Below, piece by piece: positions 45,519 through 55,400 of a stretch of DNA of 64,000 bases (positions are counted from its first letter, which is position 1; each line of letters starts with the position of its first letter). The notes below the pieces were generated by a model, which did no database searches, had not been told where the DNA came from, and saw nothing but the letters and a program-made list of their open reading frames with translations. The DNA is from Tenacibaculum adriaticum (GTDB taxonomy: Bacteria; Bacteroidota; Bacteroidia; Flavobacteriales; Flavobacteriaceae). The stretch spans positions 124,001-188,000 of the forward strand of contig NZ_VNIA01000002.1 of assembly GCF_008124875.1 (NCBI RefSeq), written 5' to 3'. Made by a program: the position numbers and the translations under genes.

Positions 45519-46439
45519 ATGAAATTTAAACAACCTCAAACCTTACAGCAAATAGCGTCTTTGTTAGATGTTAATTTTGTTGGTGATAAAAATTTTTCAA
45601 TCACAGGAATTAATGAGATTCATGTGGTGGAAAAGGGAGATATCGTTTTTGTAGATCATCCAAAATATTACGATAAAGCATTAAACTCTAAGGCAACTAC
45701 CATTTTAATTAATAAAAAAGTTGAGTGTCCCGAAGGAAAAGCATTATTAATATCTGATGATCCTTTTCGTGATTTTAATAAAATAACAAAATATTTCAAT
45801 CCTTTTATTGCATCAAAAAGTGTAATTGCTGAAAGTGCAACGATTGGAGAAGGAACCATTATTCAGCCCAATGCATTTATTGGGGAAAATGTAAAAATAG
45901 GTAAGAATTGTATTATTCATGCTAATGTTTCAATCAATAATAATTGTGTTATTGGAGATAATGTAATTATTCAATCGAATACAGTTTTAGGAAGCGAAGC
46001 TTTTTATTACAAAAACCGTCCAGAAGGTTTTGATCGCTTAATTTCTGGTGGACGAGTAATTTTAGAAGATAATGTAGATTTAGGTGCTTCTTGTACTATA
46101 GATAGAGGTGTTACAGGAGACACAACGATAGGAGCAGGAACCAAAATTGATAATCAAGTTCATGTAGGGCACGATACAGTTATCGGAAAAAAATGTTTAA
46201 TAGCAGCACAAACGGGTATTGCAGGTTGTACAGTTATTGAAGATGAAGTAACAATTTGGGGGCAAGTAGGTGTAATTAGTGGTTTACATATTAAAAAAGG
46301 TACTGTATTAATGGCGCAAACAGGTGTTACAAAATCTTTAGAAAAAGGAATTTATTTTGGTACACCACAAAGAGAATACCGCCAAACAATGCGAGAAGTC
46401 ATTTATTTAAAAAATGCGACAAGTAGAGAAAAAAAGTAA
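45519..46439 (+). CDS. Second LpxD-like N-acyltransferase (LpxD2)
   Basis: 306 aa, same plan as lpx[20 protein letters not shown] start, UDP-binding domain, hexapeptide beta-helix, and the catalytic His kept ([14 protein letters not shown]). It differs by having [16 protein letters not shown] where lpxD has [11 protein letters not shown], and it lacks the long C-terminal helix. It may acylate a different sugar nucleotide or a different acyl position. It is the fifth gene of the lpx operon. Confidence 0.9.
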   Translation: MKFKQPQTLQQIASLLDVNFVGDKNFSITGINEIHVVEKGDIVFVDHPKYYDKALNSKATTILINKKVECPEGKALLISDDPFRDFNKITKYFNPFIASKSVIAESATIGEGTIIQPNAFIGENVKIGKNCIIHANVSINNNCVIGDNVIIQSNTVLGSEAFYYKNRPEGFDRLISGGRVILEDNVDLGASCTIDRGVTGDTTIGAGTKIDNQVHVGHDTVIGKKCLIAAQTGIAGCTVIEDEVTIWGQVGVISGLHIKKGTVLMAQTGVTKSLEKGIYFGTPQREYRQTMREVIYLKNATSREKK

Positions 46440-46450
46440 TATAAAATTAA

Positions 46451-46481
46451 TTGTAAAAACACAATTAAAAAACTATTTTTG
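46451..46481 (+). promoter_or_regulatory. Promoter of sucD (-33 TTG, -7 TATTTTTG)
   Basis: TTG (46451-46453), 20-bp spacer, TATTTTTG (46474-46481), a full consensus, 31 bp before the ATG. Confidence 0.75.
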
Positions 46482-46512
46482 CTTGTCTTAAAAAATTAAA
46501 ATATACAAACCA

Positions 46513-47388
46513 ATGAGTGTTTTAGTAAATAAAAATTCAAAGATTATTGTTCAAGGTTTTACTGGTAGCGAAGGAACTTTCCACGCGGGTCAAATGATTG
46601 ATTATGGTACCAATGTTGTTGGTGGTGTAACTCCAGGTAAAGGAGGGCAAGAGCATTTAGGTAAACCAGTTTTTAATACTGTCGATGAAGCTGTTCAAAA
46701 AGCAGGAGCAGATACTTCTATTATTTTTGTACCACCAGCATTTGCTGCGGATGCAATTATGGAATCTGCTGAAGCAGGAATTAAAGTAATTATCTGTATT
46801 ACAGAAGGAATTCCAACAGCTGATATGGTAAAAGTAAAAGCTTATATCGATGCAAAAGACGATTGTACGTTGGTAGGTCCTAACTGTCCGGGAGTGATTA
46901 CTCCAGATGAAGCTAAAGTTGGTATTATGCCAGGTTTTATCTTTAAAAAAGGAAAAGTAGGTATTGTATCTAAATCAGGGACATTAACGTATGAAGCTGC
47001 TGATCAAGTTGTAAAACAAGGATTTGGTATTACTACTGCTATTGGTATTGGTGGAGACCCGATTATTGGTACTACCACTAAAGAAGCTGTTGAATTATTA
47101 ATGAATGATCCTGAAACAGAAGCAATTGTTATGATTGGTGAAATTGGAGGAAATTTAGAAGCTGAAGCTGCTCGTTGGATTAAAGCTGACGGTAATCGTA
47201 AGCCAGTTGTTGGTTTTATCGCAGGTCAGACTGCACCAGCTGGTAGAACAATGGGACATGCAGGGGCAATTGTAGGTGGAGCAGATGATACTGCACAAGC
47301 AAAAATGAAAATTTTAGCAGAAAATGGAATTCATGTAGTGGAGTCGCCAGCTAAGATTGGGGAGATGGTAGCGAAAGTGTTAGCATAA
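46513..47388 (+). CDS. sucD: Succinyl-CoA synthetase subunit alpha
   Basis: 291 aa. CoA-binding N-terminal domain ([22 protein letters not shown]), ligase domain with phosphohistidine His249 ([13 protein letters not shown]). Makes succinyl-CoA and ATP/GTP in the TCA cycle with SucC, which is not in the window. Has its own promoter and terminator. Confidence 0.97.
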   Translation: MSVLVNKNSKIIVQGFTGSEGTFHAGQMIDYGTNVVGGVTPGKGGQEHLGKPVFNTVDEAVQKAGADTSIIFVPPAFAADAIMESAEAGIKVIICITEGIPTADMVKVKAYIDAKDDCTLVGPNCPGVITPDEAKVGIMPGFIFKKGKVGIVSKSGTLTYEAADQVVKQGFGITTAIGIGGDPIIGTTTKEAVELLMNDPETEAIVMIGEIGGNLEAEAARWIKADGNRKPVVGFIAGQTAPAGRTMGHAGAIVGGADDTAQAKMKILAENGIHVVESPAKIGEMVAKVLA

Positions 47389-47412
47389 AATCAAGAGGAA
47401 ATATTTTATATT

Positions 47413-47448
47413 AATCCGTTGAATTTGTATATTCAACGGATTTTTTTA
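47413..47448 (+). terminator. Terminator of sucD
   Basis: Perfect 12-bp stem AATCCGTTGAAT (47413-47424) / ATTCAACGGATT (47431-47442), 6-nt loop, T-run. Confidence 0.92.
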
Positions 47449-47475
47449 TTAATCAAAACTATATTAATTAAAACT

Positions 47476-50443
47476 ATGAAAAAATTCAATCAATTGCTGA
47501 TGATATTTTTTTTTATAACTGCTTTAGCTAGTTGTAAAACAAATTCTTCATCAGAAGTAAAAACAGTACAAAATACGGATTCAACCGGTTTTAAGTATGA
47601 AACAGTAAACAACGATCCTACAGGTTTACGTTTGTACACATTAGACAATGGACTAAAAGTATATTTAAGTAAAAATACTGAAGAACCAAAAATTCAAACA
47701 TATATAGCTGTTCGTGCAGGTTCTAATTATGACCCAAAAGAATCTACTGGTTTAGCACACTATTTAGAGCATATGCTTTTTAAAGGAACTCATAAAATTT
47801 GGTACTGTAGATTGGGAGAAAGAAAAGGAATATTTAAAAAAGATCTCTAATTTATATGAGAAGCACAGAACAGAAGAAGATGAAGAAAAGAAAAAAGAAA
47901 TTTATAAGGAGATTGATAAGGTTTCTTTAGAAGCTTCAAACTATTCTGTTGCAAATGAATATGATAAAATGACAGCTTCTTTAGGTGCAACAGGAACGAA
48001 TGCACATACTTGGTTTGAAGAAACAGTATATAAAAATAAAATACCTGCTAACGAATTAAATAAATGGGTTGATTTAGAAGCTGAACGTTTTAGTACACTG
48101 GTATTAAGGTTGTTTCATACGGAATTAGAAGCTGTTTTTGAGGAGTTTAACCGTGGTCAAGATAATGATTATAGAAAACGTTATGCATCTATGCTTAATG
48201 GTTTATTTCCTAATCACCCTTATGGTCAACAGACTACTATTGGTACGGGTAAACATTTGAAAAACCCTTCAATGGTAGATATTCATAATTATTTTGATAA
48301 ATATTATGTACCAAATAATATGGCGATTGTATTAGTTGGAGATTTAGAATTTGATACAACAATTAAAAAGATAAATGAAACTTTTGGTAAATTTGAGAAG
48401 AAAGAATTAACACACCCAACTTTACCGAAAGAAGAATCAATTTCAAGTCCTATTATTACTGAAGTTTTTGGCCCAACATCAGAAAACATTTCTATAGCGT
48501 ATAGATCTAAAGGTGTAAGTACAGAAGAAGAAAAATTAGTTACACTTTGCGATATGATTATGGCAAATGGTAATGCAGGATTAATTGATTTAAATTTGAA
48601 TCAAAAGCAAGCTGTACAAAGAGCAGGTTGTTCTCCAACATTTTTAAATGATTATGGTTACCATACTTTTACAGGAAGTCCAAAAGAAGGACAATCTTTA
48701 GATGAAGTAAAAGAATTGTTGTTAGAGCAAATTGAAAAATTAAAGAAGGGTGAATTTGATGAATGGATGATTGAAGCTGTTGTGAATGATTTAAAATTAA
48801 GTCAAACAAGACAATATGAAAATAATACAGATTTAGCAAGTGCATATTTTAGTGCATTTATTCATCATGAAAATTGGGCGGATAAGGTAAATTTTTTAGA
48901 TGATTTAAAAAAAATATCAAAACAAGAATTAGTTGATTTCGCTAATAAATTTTATCAAAATAATTATGTTGTAACATACAAACGTAAAGGAGAAGATAAA
49001 AATATTGTTAAGGTATCCAATCCAGGGATAACACCAGTAAATCTAAATAGAGATAAGAGTTCTGATTTTTTAACAGCGTTTAATAAAGTTGAATCAGCTC
49101 CGTTAAAGCCAAAATTTATTGATTATAAATCAGCAATTAAAGAGACTAAAACAGCTAATGATATTAAAGTTTCTTATGTAGAAAATAAATTAAATGACTT
49201 ATTCGATTTAAATATCATTTTTGATATGGGTAAAGACAATGATAAAAAGTTAAGTCTTGCCGCAGGTTATTTAGAATATATTGGAACAGATAAATATTCT
49301 GCTGAAGAAATTAAAAAAGAGTTTTATAAATTAGGAGTAGATTATTATGTAAACACTCAAAACGACAAAACATATGTTGGTTTAAGAGGGTTAAAAGAAA
49401 ACTTACCTAAAGGATTAGAGTTATTAGAACATTTATGGGATAATGCAAAAGCGGATCAAGAAGCTTACGATAAATATGTAGAGAAAATTTATAAAGGGCG
49501 TCAAGATGGAAAAACGCAAAAAGGGAATATTCTTTGGGGAGGTTTAATGAACTATGGACAATATGGTGAAAATTCTCGTTTGCGTGATATTATGCAGTTT
49601 GATGAATTAAAGGCAATCAACCCAGAAGAATTAGTTTCCTTAATCAAGGATATGAAAAACTACAAGCAACGAGTTTTCTATTATGGAAAAGATGTTGATA
49701 ACGCTGTAGCTGCTTTAAATAAGAGTCATAAAGTTTATGGAGAATTAAAAGAATATCCAGAAGCTAAAGAATATGTAAAAAAAGAAACAGATGGAAATGT
49801 ATTTTTTACAAATTATGACATGGTTCAAACTGAAATGTTATTTTTAGCAAAAGGAGAGCCATTTAAGCCAGAGAATATGGCGGCATCTACATTGTTCAAC
49901 ACATATTTTGGTAGTGGATTGTCATCAATTGTTTTTCAAGAAATTAGAGAAAGTAAATCGTTAGCTTATTCAGCATTTGCTGGTTATGGTAATGCTAATA
50001 AAAAAGAAGACACAGACATAGTTTATGCTTATGTTGGTACTCAAGCAAATAAGTTAGAGCAAGCAGTAGATGCAATGATGGAGTTGATGAACGACATGCC
50101 AGAAGCAGAGAAGCAATTCAATGCAGCCAAAGAAGCTACATTAAAAAAGATTGCTGCAGAGCGTATTACTAAATCTAATATTTTCTGGACTTATGAAGGA
50201 TTAAAGAAAAGAGGAATAGAAAACGACAATAGAGAAGTAATGTACAATACCATTAAGAATATGGAAATTAAAGATTTAAAAGCTTTTTTTGATAAAAACG
50301 TAAAAGGAGAATCTTACAATGTAATGGTTATTGGTAACAAAAAAGATTTAGATGCAAAAGCATTACAAAGACTTGGAAAAGTAAAAGAATTAGATGTTGA
50401 TTACTTATTTAATTATGTAGATAAGAAGAAAATTAAATCTTAA
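47476..50443 (+). pseudogene. M16 family metalloprotease lipoprotein, broken by a one-base insertion
   Basis: One gene, two frames. From ATG 47476 the product has a lipoprotein signal (MKKFNQLLMIFFFITALASC), then the M16 N-terminal domain with the zinc motif HYLEH (HxxEH). The frame shifts at 47797-47801, where the sequence reads aaaatttggt and an extra T breaks it. Dropping one T restores GTVDWEKEKEYLKKIS and an open frame straight to 50443, giving about 988 aa. The first frame ends at 47850. The second frame (first ATG 47969) holds the third zinc ligand region, the two M16 halves and the C-terminal domain. Such periplasmic zinc proteases degrade peptides. It may be a sequencing error, a young pseudogene or a recoding site. 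A terminator follows. Confidence 0.9.
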
Positions 50444-50461
50444 TTCTTTTAAAAAATGATA

Positions 50462-50497
50462 AAAACTCGTAATGCTTTATGTATTGCGAGTTTTTTT
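50462..50497 (+). terminator. Terminator of the M16 protease gene
   Basis: AAACTCG...CGAGTTT stem (50464-50470 with 50487-50493) extended by AAT/ATT around a short loop and followed by a T-run. Confidence 0.85.
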
Positions 50498-50504
50498 GTT
50501 TTAG

Positions 50505-50512
50505 TATATTTG
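50505..50512 (+). promoter_or_regulatory. -7 promoter box of fabG
   Basis: TATATTTG, exact TAnnTTTG, 24 bp before the ATG. A TTG lies 18 bp upstream, slightly short of the usual spacing. Confidence 0.55.
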
Positions 50513-50536
50513 ATGCATCAAAAAAACAACTAATAA

Positions 50537-51283
50537 ATGAAACTTTTAGAAAATAAAACAGCAATTATTACAGGAGCGACTAGAGGAATTGGTCGCGGAA
50601 TTGCGTTAGAGTTTGCCAATCAAGGATGTAACATTGCGTTTACATATAGCTCTTCGGTTGAAGCAGCGAATGCTTTAGAAAAAGAATTAACAGATTTAGG
50701 TGTAAAAGCAAAAGGATACCAATCGAATGCAGCCGAGTTTGATGCTGCACAAGAATTAGCAAAAAATGTTTTAGAAGAATTTGGTACAATCGATGTGTTG
50801 GTAAACAACGCAGGAATTACCAAGGATAATTTATTAATGAGAATTTCTGAAGAAGATTTTGATAAAGTAATTGAAGTAAACTTAAAATCTGTTTTCAATT
50901 TAACAAAAGCAGTTATTCGTCCGATGATGAAACAACGTGCTGGCTCAATTATTAATATGAGTTCTGTAGTTGGATTAAAAGGAAATGCTGGTCAAGCAAA
51001 CTATGCTGCTTCAAAAGCAGGTATTATAGGTTTCTCAAAATCAGTAGCATTAGAGTTAGGTTCTCGTAATATTCGTAGCAATGTTATTGCTCCTGGATTT
51101 ATAGAAACTGAAATGACAGCTAAATTAGATGAAAAAGTAGTTGAAGGATGGAGAAATGAAATTCCGTTAAAACGTGGAGGAACTCCAAAAGATATTGCGG
51201 ATGCTTGTGTGTTCTTAGCATCGGATATGAGTTCATATATCACTGGTCAAACTTTATCGGTTGACGGAGGAATGTTGACTTAG
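50537..51283 (+). CDS. fabG: 3-oxoacyl-[acyl-carrier-protein] reductase FabG
   Basis: 248 aa SDR. TGATRGIG (residues 12-19), NNAG, catalytic Ser143, Tyr156 and Lys160, and the FabG end SSYITGQTLSVDGGM. NADPH-dependent reduction in fatty acid elongation. It stands alone, away from acpP/fabF, as is common in Bacteroidota. It could be a FabG-like paralogue, but all FabG landmarks are present. Confidence 0.94.
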   Translation: MKLLENKTAIITGATRGIGRGIALEFANQGCNIAFTYSSSVEAANALEKELTDLGVKAKGYQSNAAEFDAAQELAKNVLEEFGTIDVLVNNAGITKDNLLMRISEEDFDKVIEVNLKSVFNLTKAVIRPMMKQRAGSIINMSSVVGLKGNAGQANYAASKAGIIGFSKSVALELGSRNIRSNVIAPGFIETEMTAKLDEKVVEGWRNEIPLKRGGTPKDIADACVFLASDMSSYITGQTLSVDGGMLT

Positions 51284-51309
51284 ATTTTTTATAAATTAAA
51301 TTATAATAT

Positions 51310-51343
51310 AAAAAGCTAACCTTATTTTAGGTTGGCTTTTTTA
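51310..51343 (+). terminator. Terminator of fabG
   Basis: AGCTAACCT / AGGTTGGCT stem with one wobble, 6-nt loop, A-run and T-run. Confidence 0.85.
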
Positions 51344-51357
51344 CTTTTATACTGTTT

Positions 51358-51379
51358 GCTGAGAATCGCGTATTTGAAA
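51358..51379. repeat. 22-bp direct repeat, copy 1 (intergenic)
   Basis: GCTGAGAATCGCGTATTTGA plus AA, identical to 51639-51660 inside the XRE gene, 281 bp away. Sequence to the right of it keeps weak similarity to the gene, so this may be a decayed second copy of the gene's 3' region. Confidence 0.8.
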
Positions 51380-51490
51380 ATAGTTTGAGTAATTGTATTA
51401 TTTATGAGATTCTCAAACAGTTTATTTTTCAACATAATTTAAGTTTTCTGAAGATAATTAAAACTAATATTTTAGTTATAAAAGTATATT

Positions 51491-51530
51491 AAATAAGAAG
51501 TTCGTATTTTGAAATACAGACTTCTTATTT
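51491..51530. terminator. Terminator downstream of the XRE gene
   Basis: Arms AAATAAGAAGT (51491-51501) and ACTTCTTATTT (51520-51530), extended inward by GTATTT/AAATAC, 2-nt loop. Works for the minus-strand XRE gene. Confidence 0.85.
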
Positions 51531-51568
51531 TTGAGGAATTATTTAATAGAGTAATTTATATTTGAGAA

Positions 51569-52003
51569 TTACTTGTTATATTCTTCAAAACTTCCATCAT
51601 CGTATAATAATACAACTTTAAGTAGTTTTTTATCGTTCGCTGAGAATCGCGTATTTGAAATTTTTCTTACCTCTGGTTCAGTTATTGTATTTTCAGAAAA
51701 TAGAGTTGGAGTCTCAATTTTAGTTTCTTTTGATATTTCTTCAGTTATAGTTTCTTCAACTTTTTTTCTTTCTTCTTTTTTCTTCGGAAAAGAACCTTCA
51801 TCATACAGTAACCAATATAAATCTACATCAGGAAATTTATTTACTACTTTCATAACAAAGTCTAAACTAGGTTTATTTCTACCTGATAGAAGATGTGATA
51901 TACTTGAACGTTGTACATCTATCGTATCTGCAAATGTTGACGATGTTAAATTATAATGTTCTAAAACTTCCTTTAACCTTAAAATAATACCTCCTGAATT
52001 CAC
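51569..52003 (-). CDS. XRE-family helix-turn-helix regulator
   Basis: About 144 aa. N-terminal HTH of the XRE/cI type (LKEVLEHYNLTSSTFADTIDVQRSSISHLLSGRNKPSLDF), then DVDLYWLLYDEGSF, a Lys/Glu-rich linker and the end LLYDDGSFEEYNK. No membrane or ligand domain. The frame is open to ATG 52090, but that lies upstream of the promoter (-7 at 52029-52036, -33 at 52057-52059), so the start is further in: GTG 52003, or an ATT at 51988/51985 behind a canonical AGGAGG. Operator-like palindromes lie over and beyond the promoter, so it probably represses itself. Confidence 0.88.
   Translation of the reverse strand: MNSGGIILRLKEVLEHYNLTSSTFADTIDVQRSSISHLLSGRNKPSLDFVMKVVNKFPDVDLYWLLYDEGSFPKKKEERKKVEETITEEISKETKIETPTLFSENTITEPEVRKISNTRFSANDKKLLKVVLLYDDGSFEEYNK
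51639..51660. repeat. 22-bp direct repeat, copy 2 (inside the XRE gene)
   Basis: Identical to 51358-51379. Encodes the SNTRFSA region of the XRE protein. Confidence 0.8.
51990..51995 (-). promoter_or_regulatory. Canonical AGGAGG inside the XRE start region
   Basis: AGGAGG on the minus strand, 1 bp before ATT-ATT-TTA in the XRE frame. It stands out in a genome whose genes otherwise lack Shine-Dalgarno sequences. It is either the ribosome site for a non-ATG start or a coincidence just inside a GTG 52003 start. Confidence 0.4.
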
Positions 52004-52028
52004 AATTGTAATTATTAGTAATGTATTA

Positions 52029-52059
52029 CAAATGTAAACATTTAATTTGAGATAAACAA
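52029..52059 (-). promoter_or_regulatory. Promoter of the XRE gene (-33 TTG, -7 TACATTTG)
   Basis: Minus strand TTG (52059-52057), 20-bp spacer, TACATTTG (52036-52029), a full consensus. The -7 box is embedded in TTACAAATGTAA, a near copy of the palindromes further right, so a bound repressor would block it. Confidence 0.75.
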
Positions 52060-52212
52060 ACATTAAAAAATAAGGGATAGTTAACTTCATCTATTAAACA
52101 AAAACTCTAATTAAACATAGTTAATAGATTAAAAACAAGATAATTAGGTTTTAATTATAGATGTAATCTATTCAATATTAACAGATAGCAGTAAGACTTA
52201 AAGTTATCGACT

Positions 52213-52226
52213 TTTACAATTGTAAA
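52213..52226. promoter_or_regulatory. Operator-like palindrome TTTACAATTGTAAA
   Basis: Perfect 14-bp palindrome in the XRE/purL gap, identical in core to the one at 52415-52434. Confidence 0.5.
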
Positions 52227-52269
52227 TAACCAGAGTGGTGACTGAATAAATTTACAAAAGTTACTACTA

Positions 52270-52284
52270 AATACATTTGTAAAT
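52270..52284. promoter_or_regulatory. Degenerate operator-like site
   Basis: ATACATTTGTAAAT, matching the TTTACA(n)TTGTAAA pattern imperfectly, in line with the other sites. It also contains a TACATTTG -7-like box on the plus strand. Confidence 0.3.
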
Positions 52285-52337
52285 ATTATTTTTAATCTAT
52301 AAATAACAGATTCAATAGCTAATTTAATTGACTTAAA

Positions 52338-52396
52338 AGCTATATAGACATAATAAAGTGTTGACTATCATCAGTTATATGACTTTATTGATAGCT
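52338..52396. repeat. Imperfect nested inverted repeat in the XRE/purL gap
   Basis: AGCTAT (52338-52343) pairs with ATAGCT (52391-52396), and AATAAAGT (52352-52359) with ACTTTATT (52382-52389). No T-run and no reading frame. It could be a structured RNA leader, a protein-binding site or chance. Confidence 0.35.
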
Positions 52397-52414
52397 AATT
52401 GTAAATCAATTATA

Positions 52415-52434
52415 TAGTTTACAATTGTAAACTA
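52415..52434. promoter_or_regulatory. 20-bp perfect palindrome, operator-like
   Basis: TAGTTTACAATTGTAAACTA, perfectly self-complementary over 20 bp, sharing TTTACAATTGTAAA with 52213-52226. Lies just downstream of the purL terminator end, in an otherwise gene-free 400-bp gap. Confidence 0.55.
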
Positions 52435-52446
52435 AAAATTAGCTTA

Positions 52447-52475
52447 TAAAAAAAACACCCGAAAAACGAGTGCTT
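52447..52475 (-). terminator. Terminator of purL
   Basis: On the minus strand CACTCG tttt CGGGTG (one T-G wobble) is followed by a run of eight T, just after the purL stop at 52497. Confidence 0.8.
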
Positions 52476-52496
52476 AATAACAGAAAGGTGTATTTC

Positions 52497-55400
52497 TTAT
52501 TTGTTTTTATTGTCTATCCATTTACGAGCGTTAACAAATGCTTCTAACCAAGGAGAAACTTCATCTTTTCGTCCGTCAATATAATTCGCCCAATTCCATT
52601 GAAAAGTTGAACGTTCAATATGTGGCATAGTAACTAAATGACGACCAGATGTATCACACATCATTGCAGTGTTAAAATCAGATCCGTTCGGGTTTGAAGG
52701 ATATTCTGGATATCCATACTTAGCCACAATATCATAATTATCTTCTGAAAGTGGTAAATTGAATTTACCTTCACCGTGAGAAATCCATACACCCAATGTA
52801 CTTCCAGCTAAACTTGATAACATTACTGAGTTATTTTCTTGAATTTTTACAGAAGTAAACGAACTTTCGTGTTTTTTAGAATCGTTGTGAATTAATTTAC
52901 CGTGCACATCATGATCTGGGTTGATTAAATCTAATTCCATCCATAATTGTGCACCATTACAAATTCCAACAGATAGTGTGTCTTCACGTTCAAAAAATTT
53001 CTTTAATGCTGTATTTGCTTTTTCGTTATATAAAAATGCTCCAGCCCAACCTTTAGCAGACCCTAAAACATCAGAATTAGAGAATCCGCCAACGGCTCCA
53101 ATAAATTGAATATCTTCTAAAGTTTCACGACCAGAAATCAAATCGGTCATGTGAACATCTTTTACATCAAAACCAGCTAAATACATAGCATTGGCCATTT
53201 CACGTTCCGAGTTAGAACCCTTTTCACGAATAATAGCTGCCTTTGGTCTGTTTGTAACTTTACCAACAGTATCAGACAATTTTCCAGTAAAATGAGTAGG
53301 GAAGGTGTATTGTAAAGGTTGATTTTTATAGTTGTTATAACGATCTTCAGCTAAATTATTGGCGGTTTGTTTTTGATCTAATAAATACGATGTTTTGTAC
53401 CAAGTATCTCTCAATTCAAAAACTGATAAAGCAAAAACATCGCTACTATTTTTAATATTTAATCGATCAGATTCTGTTACAGAACCAATATTGAAGAATT
53501 CAATATTATTTTCAGAAAGTATTTTTTCTACAGAATCATCAAAAGATTGGAATACAATACCTGCGTTTTCAGCAAATAATAATTTAATACTGTCAGATTC
53601 ATTTAAAACTGATAGATCAAGGTTTGCTCCGATATTTACATGAGCAAAACACAACTCTAACAATGTGGTTATTAAACCACCGGAAGCCACATCATGCCCT
53701 GCAACAATTTTATCTTCTTTAATTAACTGTTGCAACGTGTTAAAAATAGTTTTGAATTGTTTTGCATCAATTACAGAAGGAGCATTGCTTCCAATTTTAT
53801 TTAAAATTTGTGAGAATGAACTTCCTCCTAAATTAAATTCATCTTGAGAAGCGTTGATATAGTATATATTTCCTTTGTTAGCTTTAAAAACAGGCTCAAC
53901 AACTTTAGTAATATCGTTACAATTTGCAGCAGCAGAAATAACTACGGTTCCCGGAGAAATAACTTCTTCATTAGGATATTTTTGTTTCATAGATAAAGAG
54001 TCTTTACCTGTCGGAACGTTAATACCTAAATCAATAGCAAATTCTGAAACAGCTTTTACCGCTTTGTATAAACGAGCATCTTCACCTTCGTTTTTACAAG
54101 GCCACATCCAGTTCGCTGATAATGAAACGGATTGTAATCCATCTTTTAAAGGAGCCCAAACAATATTGGTTAATGCTTCAGCAATTGAATTTTTACTTCC
54201 TGCTACCGGATTAATTAATCCAGAAATAGGAGAGTGGCCAATAGAAGTTGCAATACCTTCTTTTCCTTTATAATCTAAAGCCATAACTCCAACGTTGTTC
54301 AATGGAATTTGTAGCGGACCAACACATTGTTGTTTAGCAACTTTACCCCCAACACAACGGTCAACTTTATTAGTCAACCAATCCTTACAAGCAACAGCTT
54401 CTAATTGCAGAACTTGTTCTAAATACGTTGTAAAGTTTTCTTTAGAATAGCTTAACTCGTCGTAATTTCTATCAACAGTTTTATCTGTCATAATAGTTTT
54501 AGGAGAGCTACCAAACATATCTTCTAAAGCTAAATCCATTGGTTTATTCCCTTTGGTTTTAGATTCGAAAGTAAAACGATGGTCTCCAGTAACATCACCA
54601 ACAGTATACATTGGTGAACGCTCACGCTCAGCTATTCTAGTAAGCGTATCTATATGTTTTTCGGCAATTACTAATCCCATGCGTTCTTGAGATTCATTAC
54701 CAATGATTTCTTTGTCAGACAAAGTGGGATCACCAACTGGAAGCTTATCTAAATCAATTTTTCCTCCGGTATCCTCAACTAATTCAGATAAACAATTTAA
54801 GTGTCCACCAGCACCATGATCGTGAATTGAAACAATGTAGTTTTCATCACTTTCTACCATTCCACGAACAGCATTCGCAGCACGTTTTTGCATTTCCGGA
54901 TTAGAACGTTGCACAGCATTTAGCTCGATTCCTGTTGAAAATTCACCTGTGTCAGCAGAAGAAACGGCAGCTCCCCCCATACCAATTCGATAATTTTCCC
55001 CACCAAGAATTACAATTTTATCTCCTTCTTTAGGCGTATCTTTTATAGCTTGATCAGCTTTTCCATACCCAATTCCACCTGCTTGCATAATCACTTTATC
55101 GAAGCCAAGTTTACGAGCGTTTTCTTCATGTTCGAAGGTTAATACAGAACCACAAATTAAAGGTTGTCCAAATTTATTTCCAAAGTCAGAAGCTCCGTTA
55201 GATGCTTTAATTAAAATATCCATTGGAGTTTGATACAACCATTTACGCTCATCCATAGTTTGTTCCCAAGGACGTTTTTCTTCTAAACGAGAATATGAAG
55301 TCATATACACAGCAGTACCCGCTAAAGGTAAAGAACCTTTTCCTCCGGCTAAACGATCACGAATTTCACCTCCAGATCCTGTAGCAGCACCGTTAAAAGG

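Noticed and set aside
47969..50443. Treating the second half of the M16 gene as an independent gene
   Set aside because: Coding sequence continues upstream in the same frame to 47801 and completes the M16 domain begun in the other frame.
52091..52496. Purine riboswitch or leader ahead of purL
   Set aside because: The gap is downstream of purL, not upstream, and no purine-riboswitch core (conserved loops with U/C specificity) is visible.
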